Assembly (NCBI GenBank): GCA_034401795.1
Contig: CM067372.1
Span: 41,582,429 to 41,646,428, forward strand
Direction of reading: 5' to 3'
Length of the DNA: 64,000 nucleotides
From: Chaetoderma sp. LZ-2023a
Taxonomy: Eukaryota; Mollusca; Caudofoveata; Chaetodermatida; Chaetodermatidae
Below, in pieces: positions 11,314 to 22,856 of the stretch. Below the pieces are notes generated by a model. That model searched no databases, was not told where the DNA came from, and saw nothing but the letters and a program-made list of their open reading frames with translations. The position numbers and the translations under genes were made by a program. Positions within the stretch are counted from its first letter, which is position 1, and every line of letters begins with the position of its first letter.

Positions 11314-13441
11314 GCCAAGCCAGCCCCGCCATCATGTGACGAATGCCATAAGTTTGTCCGTGTCGTGTTCAAGGACCATGTCTGTTTTAGGTGTTCCCTG
11401 TGTAATATTGATCATAGGTGTAATGTTTGTGCAGTGTGGTCCGTTGAGATGATGGTTAAGTTCCTTGCCAGAAGGACTTGGCTGGGTCTGACGCGGGGTC
11501 AGGCGGTCCGAGAGTAAATCGTGGAGCGCCCGGTTCGGCCGGTGGGGGTGCTCCACGTCCCCAGCTGGAGGTGGCGGAGATGGCACCGCCGGCGTGGTTT
11601 GGTCCGGCTATGCAGGGTTTTTCTGCATAGCGTTCTGCCCACGCTGGTGTCGTCCCTGCTACCAAAGGTTGGGGGGCAGTTTCTCCCCATGCCTGGTACG
11701 GATCCTGTCCTCGGACAGGATTCTGGACTGGTTACCGAGGGGGCCGTCTCGTACGGCCCCCTGGCAGTCCCGTCTGGCTTCGGCCAGATGGGTTTCTGTT
11801 TCTCTGCGGCCACCTCCGGGTGGTCCAGTAGCGGTGGCCGGTCCGTCAGGTGTGGGAGCCGTCCGCCAGGACGGTTCCACGGTTGACTCGTCTAGTGACG
11901 ACTCTTCGGAGTCTGAAGACGAGGAGGCCGAGGAGGAGAGGTTGCTGCGGCCCGTGAAGCCGCAGATGGAGAATATGGAGGTTGATTCCGTCCTGGACGG
12001 AACCGGCCTCCATTTGTCTGGTTTGGCGCAAGCCAGGTCAGCGGCTCCGCCTGTGGCTGAGGCAAATCCGTTACCGTGCACCGGTTCCGTGCGGCTTGGT
12101 TTGGCACCATCCGTCACAGGAACGGGTGTGCCGGGCCGGGCGTGGTACTCACCTATCTCGCCTGGTCCGGCAGTCGGACGTGGGGCGCCGTTGGCGCCCG
12201 TGTCGGGCTATGGTTCCGCGACTGCTACGGGTCCGTACGGTTTTCCGTGCGGACCTACCCCATGGACCGGAGTGTTTCATGGGGTGGCGGCGGAACCGTG
12301 TGGTACCGGAGTGCCTGGCGTGTCAGCCGTGGCTCCTTGCCGGGAGGCCGTGGCTGGCAGACCCGTGAGCACGTCAACGGGTGACGTGTTTGCGGGGGTG
12401 TCTTCATCGGAGGTAGATTGGTCAGAGGCTCTGGCGTGGCTAGCCAGGGTTGACCCGTCTGTGGTTTCGGCCACGGCCGATGAAGATGCGCCCCGTCCGT
12501 CGGTTGCGTCGATCAGGACAGGGGTTTTGCCCGCGGCCCGGATCCAGTCAGTGGGACTGGATCCACGGTTCATAGAATTGTTGGATGCTATTTATAGCAA
12601 ACAACTGATGACCAAGGGTCAGCTCCCTGCGGCCTCCAGGGAGGTGCGGGCAAGATGTCGTATTCCGCGGGGGGAATACGACAGGTATGGTGTAGTCCCG
12701 TCGGTCACGGAGGATGACCGATGGGTACTGGGCGTCCAGAGTGCCGTGGCGGGTCGCCCCGGTCCGGCACATGTGGACAAGTCTCAGGTACACCAGGAAG
12801 AAGTCCTGTCCCTATGCGATGAGGGTGTGAGGGCAGCGATGAGCGCTGTCAACCACTCTTATCGTCTCCTTCAGTCGGTGTGGGCTGAAGCGGGGGCAGG
12901 CCACCCTGTGCCACCTGTGGCGCTTTCATGTGTCAATGACGGCCTGGTGCTGTCGATGGACGCATTGGCAAGGGTGCAAGCGCGTGTGACGAAATCCAGG
13001 AGGCAAATGGTCATTGACCATATGCGTCCGGCTACGGCAGTCAGGGAGCGTCTTCTTGGGACGCCCCTGACAGGGCCTAGCATCTTCGGTGGCCAAGCGC
13101 GGGCCATCTTAGAGGATACCGCCAGTATCGCGCAGAATCGGTTAGCGGTAAACCTACAGCTAGAGCTAGTGCAGCAAGCGCACGCACTAGGGGCTGTGGG
13201 GAAACCGCTAACGGGACAACCTTCAAAGAAGCAGAAGAAGCATAAGGGCAAGGCGAAAGCTAGGCCTGTTGCGACTTCTGCTTCAGCTGGGTTTTCGGAG
13301 CCGCCACCGGCGAAGAAGCCCAGGAAGGTTGTAGAGGCGCCTACCCTCCCCAATGTTGCTCCTGACCGCCCTAGGGGCGGGAAGGGCAAGGGGAAGGGTA
13401 AGGCCTCAAAGGGCGGACAGAAGGGGCCGAAGCGTACCTGA
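11314..13441 (+). pseudogene. DIRS-A ORF1 (Gag-like), exon 2 region, frameshifted
   Basis: Starting at GCC AAG it encodes a Cys-rich N-terminus with spacing C-x2-C-x12-C-x2-C-x2-C-x5-C-x2-C, then stops at 11515-11517. Comparison with DIRS-B shows one extra base near 11615 and another frame change near 11790. From there one frame runs to 13441: an acidic Ser/Asp/Glu stretch, a long Gly/Pro/Val-rich region, a conserved block containing RCRIPRGEYDRYGVVPSVTEDD, and a Lys/Gly-rich basic tail (GKGKGKGK). The protein is presumed to be the structural, nucleic-acid-binding component. At least two indels mean no intact product. Confidence 0.7.
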
Positions 13442-13571
13442 GGGTACCAAAGCTCCCTTCATATCCGCCTGGACCGCGCCTGTGCGACAGGAACAGCGGT
13501 GCCAGTTATACCCGTCGTGCCTAGAACGAAATGGTTCTCACTCTCTCTCGTTAAGAAAGGGGGGGGGGGGC

Positions 13572-15663
13572 GGACTGCGAGCCGGACAACCCCGTTAGAC
13601 GTCGAGAAGTCTATGGTGGGTGGAAGGCTCATGCGTTTCGTCGAGGCCTGGCGAGGTGTGACGTCGGACAGTCTGGTCCTGGGATGGTTATCCCAGGGTT
13701 ACATGCCGGAGTGGTGGGACTTTCCACCACAAAATCTGTCTTTGGCACCTGTCTGGACACCCGTACCAAGGGAGCCAGACAAGTTAGAAGCCATTCAAAA
13801 GGAAGTGTCGGGTTTGCTTCTGAAGGGAGCAATAAAACCAGCAAACCGAAACACTCCAGGCTTCTTTCTATTCAAACATGTTCCTTGTCCCCAAGAGCAC
13901 AGGGGGATGGAGACCCATACTCAATCTCAGGCCATTAAATTGGTTTATCCATACGCCTCAGTTCCAGATGGAAACGCCGAGGTCGGTAATGGCGGGATTG
14001 AGGAAAGGAATGTGGTGTGTATCGATCGATCTGAAAGATGCATATTTCCACATTCCTATGAATCGGAGTTGGCACAGGTTTCTGAGATTTGCGTTTCAGA
14101 ATCAAGTATGGGAGTTTACAGTTCTCCCGTTCGGCCTGTCGACAGCTCCGAGGGTTTTCACGAGAGTGGTCCTTGCGGTGACAGCATTTCTCAGAAAAGA
14201 GAACGTGGCACTACACACCTACATAGACGACTGGCTGCTCAAGGCAGACTCGGCAGCCAGGTTGAACGTGGATACTGCTCTGACTCTGAAGTTACTTTCA
14301 GATCTAGGCTGGATAGTCAACGAGTAGAAATCCGAGTTGACGCCCACTCAACATTTCGTTTATTTGGGGATGCGATTCGACCTCGAGGAGGGCAGGGTTT
14401 ACCCGTCAGAGCCCAGAGTGGTGTCTCTGTTAGCCATCCTCAAGAGTTTTCGAGTGGGAAACCACATTCAGGCGAGGCGGTTCCTTCAGATGCTGGGCAT
14501 GATGGTCTCCATGGAGCAGGTTATCCGGTACGCTGCTCTAATGCGAAGGCCTATCCAGTTGTATCTGATGTCTCTGTGGAAACAGAGAACAGAACCCCTG
14601 TCAAAACTGGTGCCAGTTTTGGAGCCGATAATATCGCATCTTCTCTGGTGGAAACAGCGTCAGAATCTCCTATTAGGAGTTTCGCTGCACCTACCCCCAC
14701 CCCCAGCTGTCCGTCTACACGGATGCATCGCTGGAAGGGTGGGGTGCCTGCCTGGGAGAACACCAGGTCTCGGGCACATGGACTCTCCCGGAGAGTCAGC
14801 TGCATATCAATCTGTTGGAAATGATGGCAGTGGAACTGGCGTTGGAAGAGTTCCTTCCGATGATCAGGGGCAAAGTGATATTGATACGTTCGGACAATTC
14901 GACAGTAGTATCATATATAAATCACCAAGGCGAGACCAGGTCGCCCACTCTGTGTATCAGGGTGTGGCACTTGATTCAATGGTGCAGGAATTACTCGGTT
15001 GTTTTGAAAGCAGCTCATATTCCTGGCCGATTGAACATTCTGGCGGATGCTTTGTCTCGCAGACAGAGAATCCTGCCAACAGAATGGTCCCTCAACCCTC
15101 CGGTTCTGCGACGGATCTTCGAGCATTGGGGCAAACCCAACGTGGACTTGTTCGCCACAAAGGAAAATGCTCAAATCATGACATATGTCTCGCCGATTCC
15201 AGATCCAAATGCCGTCGATACAGATGCTCTGGCGATAAGCTGGAGAGGGATGCACGCTTACACGTACCCACCCACCATTCTTCTACCGAAGGTATTGGTG
15301 AAGGTCAGGGAGGAACCGTGTCTCGTCCTGCTAATAGCGCCGTATTGGCTGAGTAGGGCGTCGTTCACGGATCTTCTAGATCTGCTGGTGGAAAATCCTG
15401 TGCAGTTGCCCGAGATTCCGAACATAATCTCCCAGGCCAAGGGACGCTTCCTACACGAGCGTCCCGAAATGTTCAAATTGACTGCGTGGATGTTGTCAAA
15501 CAACGTTCCACGTCGGAAGGCTTTTCTCGACAGGCTGCTGATTTCATCGCGGCTGCGAGAAGGAGGTCAACCTTCAAGTCATATAACAACAAGGTTAACA
15601 GATTTGCAGACTGGTGTGAAGAAAAGGGTATTGATACCTTTCAATCCACTATTCAGCAAATAG
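13572..15663 (+). pseudogene. DIRS-A RT/RNase H with DAM-like tail, two frameshifts
   Basis: The N-terminal block (LGWLSQGYMPEW, VWTPVPREPD) is in one frame up to about 13875. A one-base shift leads into the RT core with GGWRPILNLRPLN, SIDLKDAYFHIP, LPFGLSTAPRVFTRV and catalytic YIDD near 14230. A second shift in a C-rich run near 14700 leads into RNase H (YTDASLEGWGACL, RSDNSTVVSYINHQGE, HIPGRLNILADALSR) and the tail NVDLFATKENAQ..YVSPIPDP. All catalytic residues are visible across the pieces. DIRS RT copies RNA into DNA, and RNase H degrades the RNA template. Its 3' end overlaps the recombinase ORF. Confidence 0.85.
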
Positions 15664-16505
15664 CAGACTTTCTCTGTGAGCTGTTCTTTTCAGGACTAGC
15701 TCCCGTCACAGTTGCTGGATACAAGTCAGCTTTGGCATCAGTTATCCCTTGTCTAGCCAACAGGGATAGTCCAGAGGTGGCCCAGTTAAATGTGATGTTG
15801 AAGGGAATGAGCAATCTCCGCCCGAGACAACCGGTAGTCATTCCAGTCTGGAGTCTATCTTTAGTGCTTAATGTACTGGCCAAGCACCCTTTCGAACCGT
15901 TGCGTTCGGCTAGTCTAAAGCATTTGACTCTAAAGGCGGTCTTTCTATTGGCAGCTTCCTCAGCTAGAAGGCGCAGTGAGATCCATGCGCTTTCGGCAGA
16001 GAGGAACCGATTTATTGTTTCTGGAGAAGGTCTGCGTCTTCTGCCAAGAGCAGAATTTATGTCAAAGAACCAATCTTTGAGATATCCCGGCAAACCGATC
16101 ATTATACCGAAGTTAACTAGGTTTGATCGTGATGCCAGTGTCTGGTGCCCGGTCCGTGCTTTGACTAAGTACAAGAAACGGACTGACTCGTTACGGTCGA
16201 ACGATAGACATCTGTGGATCTGCCATAAAAAGCTTTATGGCGCCGCATCCATGGATACTATCTCTCGTTGGGTGGTCGAATGCATTCAGAATACTCACAA
16301 GATGGCGACTGGGCACCAGGTGCAGGGCGTAAGGGCACACGATGTCAGAGGAATAGCCGCCTCGACCGCCCTTTACAATGGTGTTCCGTTAGAGGACATC
16401 ATGGCCGTTGCACAATGGCACTGTGAGTCCTCATTTACGGATTACTATATGAGGGATGTGTTAGACTCAGCCAATCCACTCGTTTTAGCTGTTTTGAAAC
16501 GATAG
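15486..16505 (+). CDS. DIRS-A tyrosine recombinase
   Basis: Open frame of 339 codons with the recombinase core: ARRRSEIHAL (box I Arg), AHDVRG (His-x2-Arg) and AQWHCESSFTDYYMRD (His and nucleophile Tyr). It would integrate the circular DNA intermediate without target duplication. The listed first codon is GTG; the same frame is open upstream (VQIDC), and the first AUG lies well inside the domain. Expression therefore probably depends on fusion, frameshift or splicing. It is the only intact large DIRS-A ORF. Confidence 0.85.
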   Translation: MDVVKQRSTSEGFSRQAADFIAAARRRSTFKSYNNKVNRFADWCEEKGIDTFQSTIQQIADFLCELFFSGLAPVTVAGYKSALASVIPCLANRDSPEVAQLNVMLKGMSNLRPRQPVVIPVWSLSLVLNVLAKHPFEPLRSASLKHLTLKAVFLLAASSARRRSEIHALSAERNRFIVSGEGLRLLPRAEFMSKNQSLRYPGKPIIIPKLTRFDRDASVWCPVRALTKYKKRTDSLRSNDRHLWICHKKLYGAASMDTISRWVVECIQNTHKMATGHQVQGVRAHDVRGIAASTALYNGVPLEDIMAVAQWHCESSFTDYYMRDVLDSANPLVLAVLKR

Positions 16506-17006
16506 TTAGTGACCACACTGCTTTTCCCCCTTTTTTCACTTTGGTAAGAAAAGAACCTAAAGCAGGCATGGTCAGGCGAGAGGATGTCAACCAGATTGTG
16601 TCACTGATGGCCGAACCGGTGAATGGTTGGAGGCGGTACGTCTGAAGTCCAGTTATCATAAGGTAATTCAATAAGTGAGAGTTTTTTGTATTATGTATAT
16701 GTATCATGTTCATTCATTTTATATATTCATGCTCATTCCCAGTCTAATACATGGAATATGCAGGGAGTAGTTAACCCTCTTGGCATATTGGTGTTTTCAG
16801 GCGAGATACATGTTCGTTAGTTCTCTCCCTTTTCTAAGGAGGAAAAAGGGGGGGGGCTGTGACGCGAATGTGATTCGGTTCCGTGAACTTGACGGTCCTT
16901 TTAGGTCTCCGTTAGTCAAGTTTGAAGTCTAAAATCTTTCTCCAAGGGGCAAAATTAGCATTTATGGCTTGCCCCTTCCCACCAGGTTACTGATCAAATC
17001 TGGTGT
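16506..17006. other. DIRS-A 3' untranslated region
   Basis: Non-coding, between the recombinase stop and the ICR. DIRS-B has a related stretch (19891-20399), with a G-rich run near 16850 and 20230. No polyadenylation signal can be assigned with confidence. Confidence 0.5.
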
Positions 17007-17106
17007 ATATCAGAAGTAACAGAATGGTGAGTATTGATCGAAGGAGAATGCAGGAAATTTCAATTTCCCTTTCTCTGAGATCTAACAATACTCACCATTT
17101 TGTTAC
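17007..17106. repeat. ICR of DIRS-A
   Basis: The first part is the reverse complement of the left terminus (10231-10273); it runs directly into the reverse complement of the right terminus (17300-17354). The join GAAGGAGAA/TGCAGGAAA shows how the ends would meet in a circular intermediate. This is the hallmark internal complementary region of DIRS elements. Confidence 0.88.
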
Positions 17107-17160
17107 GGACCCAGCCTCCCAGCCCCACGGAGGCAAGCCATAGTTTTCTCTTGTTTGGTC

Positions 17161-17354
17161 GCTATGCAAACAATATGAGCTCTATGGTAAGCGGGTACTC
17201 GGCAGTTGGGAGCCGAGTACCCGGTTCCCAGGAGTCGGTAAAGCTTTCTAAGTCTATAATCCTAGAGCCGCTGTCAGGGCCAGCTGTATATCAGAAGTAA
17301 CAGAATGGTGAGTATTGTTAGATCTCGGAGAAAGGGAAATTGAAATTTCCTGCA
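17161..17354 (-). repeat. Right ITR of DIRS-A
   Basis: Inverted copy of 10231-10400 plus about 35 bp of unique right end. It contains the perfect hairpin at 17193-17222 and ATGGTGAGTAT, a splice-donor-like string on the + strand, near 17305. Confidence 0.88.
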
Positions 17355-17732
17355 ATCAGTGGTTTCAAAATTCTTGATGTAGATGTGGTCTGCGGTTTTA
17401 CCGTGTGCTACAGCAGTTTGTTTACATTTTGTTGTTTCTTCACATATCGTTTTGGCCTTCGTCAGGAGTATAATTTATATTTATTACTAAATATACCCCG
17501 AATGCTATGCGATATGATTCCTGGTTCCGTTATACATCCTTGAGGATCAGTGTATGGGTGTATTATTGCCCGCTTCATTCTTGTCGTCATAATCAATGCA
17601 ATCTTTGCTGTAACATTGCGGGGTAGGGTGCGTGAGGGTGACAGTTAATTTATGGTCAATATATTTGAAAATTAATTGTCTGCCTTCCATTTTTGTTTCG
17701 TTCCGCTGGCTTATTGTAGGTTTGGTTTATAG

Positions 17733-18389
17733 GCCAAGCAAGCCCCGCCATCATGTGTCGAGTGCCACATATCGTACGGGTTCTATGCAAGGACCATGTC
17801 TGCTTCCACTGTACTAAGTGTAGTCTTGACAGTAGGTGTAACGTTTGCGCTGTGTGGTCGGTCGATATGATGCTTAAGTTCCTTTCCAGAAGGACTTGGC
17901 AGGGTCTGACGCTGCGTCAGGCGGTCCGAAAGTAAATCGTGGAGCGTCCGTTTCGGCCGTGTGGGCGTTCCACGTCTGCAACTGGAGGTGGCGGAGATGG
18001 CACCGCCGGCGTGGTTTGGTCCGGCTACGCAAGGTGTCTTGCATAGCGTTCTGCCCACACTGGTGTCGTCCCTGCTGCCAAAAGTTGTAGGGCAGTCTCT
18101 CCCCATGTTTGATTCGGACCCTGTCCTTGGACAGGGTTCTGGACTGGACACCGAGGGAGCCGTTTCGTACGGCCCCCTGGCAGTCCCGTCGGGCTCCGGC
18201 CTGATGGGTTCTGTCTCTCTGCGGCCACCTCCGGGTGGTCCAGTAGGGGTGGCCGGTCCGTCAGGCATGGGAGCCGTCCGTCAGGCATGGTAGCCGTCCA
18301 CCAGGACGGCTCCACGGTTTTACCTTGTCTAGTGACGACTCTTAGGGGTCTGAAGATGAGGAGGCCGAGGAGGAGAGGGTGCTGCGGCC
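17733..18389 (+). pseudogene. DIRS-B Gag remnant
   Basis: Resumes after the predicted acceptor TTATAG with GCC AAG CAA GCC, parallel to DIRS-A. The Cys module (CFHC, C, RCNVC) is present, but a frameshift lies between the first CxxC and the rest. It proceeds through SVLPTLVSSLLPK and the start of the acidic region and then ends abruptly at the internal deletion junction near 18390. Confidence 0.75.
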
Positions 18390-19055
18390 TCGGTTGTTTT
18401 GAAAGCAGCTCATATTCCTGGCCGATTGAACATTCTGGCGGATGCTTTGTCTCGCAGACAGAGAATGCTGCCAACAGAATGGTCCCTCAACCCTCCGGTT
18501 CTGCGACGGATCTTCGAGCATTGGGGCAAACCCAACGTGGACTTGTTCGCCACAAGGGAAAATGCTCAAATCATGACTTATGTCTCGCCGATACAGATCC
18601 TAATGCCGTCGATACAGACGCTCTGGCGTTAAGCTGGAGAGGGATGCACGCTTACGCGTACCCACCCACCATTCTTCTACCGAAGATATTGGTGAAGATC
18701 AGGGAGGAACCGTGCCTGGTCCTGCTATAGCGCCGTTTGGCCCAGCAGGCCGTGGTTCACGGATCTTCGAGGTCTGCGGGTGGAAAATCCTGTGCAGTTG
18801 CCCGAGATTCCGAACATAATCTCCCAGGCCAAGGGACGCTTCCTACACGAGCGTCCCGAAATGTTCAAATTGACTGCGTGGATGTTATCAAACAACGTTC
18901 CACGTCGGAAGGCTTTTCTCGACAAGCTGCCGATTTCATCGCAGCTGCGGGAGGGAGGTCAACCTTCAAGTCATATAACAACAAGGTTAACGGATTTGCA
19001 GACTGGTGTGGGGAAAAGGGTATTGTTACCTTTCATTCCACTATTTAGCAAATAG
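18390..19055 (+). pseudogene. DIRS-B RNase H/DAM-like tail remnant
   Basis: Begins in the middle of RNase H at VVLKAAHIPGRLN, directly fused to Gag sequence. By alignment with DIRS-A, about 3.04 kb is missing (equivalent to about 11957 to 14996), removing the end of Gag, all of the RT and most of RNase H. It has further indels in the DAM-like tail. Confidence 0.8.
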
Positions 19056-19890
19056 CAGACTTTCTCTGTGAGCGGTTCTTTTCAGGACTAGCTCCTGTCA
19101 CAATTGCTGGATACAAGTCAGCTTTGACATCAGTTATCCCTTGTCTAGCCAACAGGGATAGTCCAGAGGTGGCCCAGTTGAGTGTGATGGTGAAGGGAAT
19201 GAGCAATCTCCGACCGAGACAACCGGTAGTCATTCCAGCCTGGAGTCTATCTTTAGTGCTTAATGTACTGGCCAAGCACCCTTTCGAACCGTTTCGTTCG
19301 GCTAGTCTAAAGCATTTGACTCTAAAGGCAGTCTTTCTATTGGCAGCTTCCTCAGCTAGAAGGCGCAGTGTGATCCATGCGCTTTCAGCAGAGAGGGACC
19401 GATTTATTGTCTCCAAAGAGGGTCTGCGTCTACTGCCAAGAGCAGAGTTTATGTCAAAGATTCGATCTTTGAGATATCCCGGCAAATCGATCGTTATACC
19501 GAAACTAAGTAAGTTGGATCGTGATGCCAGTGTCTGGTGCCCAATCCGTGCTTTGACTAAGTACAAAACGGACAGACTCATTACGGTCGAATGATAGACA
19601 TCTGTGGATCTGCCATATGGAGCCATATGGCGCCGCATCCGTGGATTCTATCTCTCGTTGGGTAGTCGAATGCATTCATACTACCCGTGAGATTACGACT
19701 GGGCACCAAGTGCAAGGCGCAAGGGCACGATGTTAGAGGAATAGCCGCCTCTTCCGCCCTTTACAATGATGTTCCGTTTAAGGACATCATGGCTGTCGCA
19801 CAAGGGCACTGTGAGTCCTCTTTCACGGATTACTATATGAGGGATGTGTCAGACTTCGCCATTCCTCTCGCTTTAGCTGTTTTGAGATGA
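18882..19890 (+). pseudogene. DIRS-B tyrosine recombinase, broken
   Basis: Aligns over its full length with the DIRS-A recombinase. It has an in-frame stop near 19048 (TTTAGC after HSTI), frameshifts near 19566 and 19730, and box I changed to ARRRSVIHAL. The C-terminal Tyr region (SSFTDYYMRD) remains readable. It is not functional as a single frame. Confidence 0.85.
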
Positions 19891-20399
19891 TAGCTATATG
19901 ACCGCACTGCTCTTCTTCCTTTTTTGGCAAATGTAAGAGAGAATTAAGAAGCAGACATGGTCGAGCGAGAGGATATCAACCAGTTGTGTCACTGATGGCC
20001 GGACCAGTGAATGGTTGGAGGCTCCAGGTCTGAATTCCAAATATCATGAGGTAATTCACGGTTGAGAGTGTTTTGTATTATGTCTGTATATCATGATCAT
20101 TCATCTTATATATTCATGCTCGTTCCCAGGCTAATATATGCAAAGAGCAGTTAACCCTCTTGGCATATTTGTGTTTTCAGGCGAGATGCATGTTCGTGAG
20201 TTCTCTCCCTTTTCTTAGGAGAAAAAGTGGGGGGGGGGCAGTGATGCGAATGTGATTCGGTTCCGTTAACTTGACGGTCCTTTTTAGGTCTCCGTTAGTC
20301 AAGTTTAAGTCTAATTCTTTCTCCAAGGGGCAAAAGTAGCATTTATGGCTTGCCCCTTCCCACCAGGTTACTGACCAAATCTGGTGTAGGCTGGGTCCG

Positions 20400-20735
20400 T
20401 AACAGAATGGTGAGTATTGATCGAAGGAGAATGAAGGAAATTTCAATTTCCCTTTCTCCGAGATCTAACAATACTCGCCATTCTGTTACGGACCCAGCCT
20501 CCCAGCCCCACTGAGGCAAGCCATGGATTTCTCTTTGGTGGCTATGCAAACAATATGAGCTCTATGGTAGACGGGTACTCGGCAGTTGGGAGCCGAGTAC
20601 CCGGTTCCAAGGAGTCGGTAAAGCTTTCTAAGTCTATAGTCCTAGAGCCAGCTGTCCGAGCCAGCTGTATATCAGAAGTAACAGAATGGTGAGTATTGTT
20701 AGATCTCAGAGAAAGGGAAATTGAAATTTCCTTCA
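20400..20735. repeat. ICR and right ITR of DIRS-B
   Basis: ICR at about 20400-20490 with the end join GAAGGAGAA/TGAAGGAAA; right ITR at 20541-20735 with the perfect hairpin at 20573-20602. The element ends at TTTCCTTCA, matching the ICR. Confidence 0.85.
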
Positions 20736-21038
20736 ATTCCACTTATATTTCTCCCAATCTGCTTCCAAAATATAGAAGTAGCACGATTTAGAGTATTATC
20801 AGATTAAGTAACTGTTTAAGACAATTCTCTAAATAGCGTGACTTGTATATTTTTGGAAACAAATGTGAGACATATTTGTGACAGTACGGATGGGTTGTCA
20901 GCTGTCAGATAAGGCTACCACTATATGTACCATGTTACTGTGCTCAAAATGGCAAAAATCTTGAATCCACAAAAACCGAAGCGAATTGAAGCTTCATGAT
21001 GATATAGCATCGAATATTCGAAGCTTCGTAGGGCCCTA

Positions 21039-22856
21039 GTCCAGCAGTCTGTCCATCCGGCTATCTCCTCCGAAACTGTTTGGATTGCGGACTGCAAGAC
21101 AACATTATATTAGCCTTTTCCTACAGGGTGGTGGTGGGGCCAGGGTGGACGTGGGTGGTGTGGGTGCAGAAAGTCAAACTTGGTGGGATTGAACCTATGT
21201 TAGTTACCCATATGATTGCGGATAGCGAGACATAGTCCCGTCCATGGGCGCAGAATGTTAAAGTTGCCATTGTGTGTGTGTGTGTGTGCAGAATGTTAAA
21301 GTTGGCATTTGTGATGAAGTGACATCGACTGCGCATTCTAGCTATAAATTTAAAGCATCATTTTTATGAAAATGCAAATGGTTCAAATGCTAATTGTCCA
21401 GGTGAGTGTCACAGATCCATTAACTTCTCGTTAAACGGGTTTAAACATAAACATCTTAACTGATTTACCATTTGATTTGATTTTGAAAACATGCTAAAAC
21501 TAAGGGCTATTCAAGTTTGTTCAACGGCAGTCGATTCGTAAACAACATGTCTGTCATCAAAGAATCAAATTTGAGCATGTGGTTTTTTCATTCACATGTA
21601 TCTGAATGACTGAGAGTATATATATATAATAGGATAACGGTATCACGTGGTACGAATTCATATCATGGGGTACAAATTCTACTTGATTACGCCTGCTTGT
21701 AGCGAGAATAAAGGTGTGCACATGCGTACATAGGTAAAGCAACCATGTGCTACTTCCGATTGGAGTACCTCGATAACGAACCTGAATTCAACCATAGATG
21801 TGTAGGTCAGCAAAGCGCCTACACGAGCTGTCATGCAATGGCATGCTTACCTACTGACTGAGCAGTTTTGAACATATTTCATGTTTGATCTTGACATTGT
21901 ACGTACATATGTTAGCTAACCACATTGAAAACCTGACAATGATTATTCTGGGAATAATTTGATAAAGTTGTTGCTGATTTAGTCAGCAACGTCTGTCAAT
22001 CGAATTGCTAGAAATATCGTCAGGATATGTTATTGCATTGATAGTCCTACTGATTATTTTGAAAACAATCTGGTTGGAAATTGTTGCAGCAACGATTTTC
22101 AGTCAAATCGTTTTCAAAACATGGGATAGTAGAATTTGCATTTTCTGGTGATTATTTTCCAAATAATTTGAAGGAAAGTTGTTGCTGCTATCGGCATCAA
22201 CAATTATCAGTCAAATTGCATAAACAATATCTAGCTTATCTCGTGTCACGTTTACAATAGGAAATACACATTTAGAATCGAACTACTATATGCTTACTAC
22301 ACTCTATCCAGGTATATCCGCATCCCTCAGAGGCCAACAGTACAATAACTATCATTAGCATTTAATTACGAGAATGCTTTTTGGTGCGACAGCGAGAACA
22401 ATAGAACCCCAAATAATGGTGGCTACAAAAATCAAAGTAAAATGTATTGTTTTGCTCATTCTGAGAAACTGTATAAAGTATCAGTTTTATATAGAAAATA
22501 GAGAGCATTGGTTGAGGATTCCTATAAAAGTACTGTATTTTAAAGTTGCTGCTATGTTGTTGAATTTATATGAAGAAGAAAGATATATGATAAATTAAAG
22601 ATTGCCTTATTGTCTTGTTAAAGTTCAAGTTGAGCAGTCTGTTAGCCAGTCAATAATACAACAGTCAGTCAGCCCATCTCAGTCAGTCAACTAGTCCCTC
22701 CGTCATTTAGACCGCGTGTCAGACAGTCAGTCCATCCATGCATCAGCCCATTAGTCAATTAGTTAACTGAGCTGTCAGTAAGAAGTGTATCACCTGTTCT
22801 GTCTATCAGTTGGTCTGTCCATTGGCAGCAACAGTGTGATGGGGTAGAGTAGTACT
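21039..22856. other. Intergenic, short low-complexity stretches
   Basis: Contains a TG run near 21272-21289, a 70-bp piece of the GCAAATGG/GCTAATTGTCCAG repeat near 21365-21430, imperfect inverted repeats around ATTATTTTCCAAATAAT (21950-22210) and CAGTC-rich sequence (22620-22800). No gene is recognised. Confidence 0.5.

Larger units (their letters stand above)
10231..17354 (+). mobile_element. DIRS-A: nearly full-length DIRS retrotransposon (about 7.1 kb)
   Basis: Bounded by TTCTCCTTCGATC at the left and GAAATTTCCTGCA at the right, the two ends being joined as reverse complement in its ICR. Order: left ITR, ORF1 with a predicted intron, RT/RNase H, tyrosine recombinase, ICR, right ITR. It is inserted in the predicted first intron of DIRS-B's ORF1. 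I see no target duplication, as expected for recombinase-mediated integration. ORF1 and RT contain frameshifts; the recombinase is open, so the element is probably inactive but not very old. Confidence 0.9.
8409..20735 (+). mobile_element. DIRS-B: decayed, internally deleted DIRS retrotransposon, interrupted twice
   Basis: The left end (8409-8698) carries the left ITR and the start of ORF1. It is cut by a hAT element (8699-10205), resumes for about 25 bp, is cut again by DIRS-A (10231-17354), and resumes at 17355. The right part holds a Gag remnant, an internal deletion, C-terminal RNase H, a broken recombinase, an ICR (about 20400-20490) and the right ITR (20541-20735). Sequence at 17356 onward parallels DIRS-A from 10929 onward, showing both are the same subfamily. 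Stops and frameshifts in every domain indicate that it is inactive. Confidence 0.85.
8036..21038. mobile_element. Possible old hAT-like element split by DIRS-B
   Basis: TAGGGCCCTGC at 8036 is mirrored by a reverse complement ending GTAGGGCCCTA at 21038, and the subterminal AATCGAATATT has an inverted counterpart CGAATATTCG. The flanking octamers GTCCATCC (8028-8035) and GTCCAGCA (21039-21046) match at six of eight positions, as expected of an aged 8-bp duplication. Without DIRS-B, under 700 bp remains, so this would be a non-autonomous element. Terminal match is short, so support is moderate. Confidence 0.5.

Noticed and set aside
11515..11600. A second short intron in DIRS-A Gag to bypass the stop at 11515
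   Set aside because: A GTAAAT donor exists, but no acceptor is shared with DIRS-B and the frame does not resume correctly. DIRS-C and D need no such intron, so decay is simpler.
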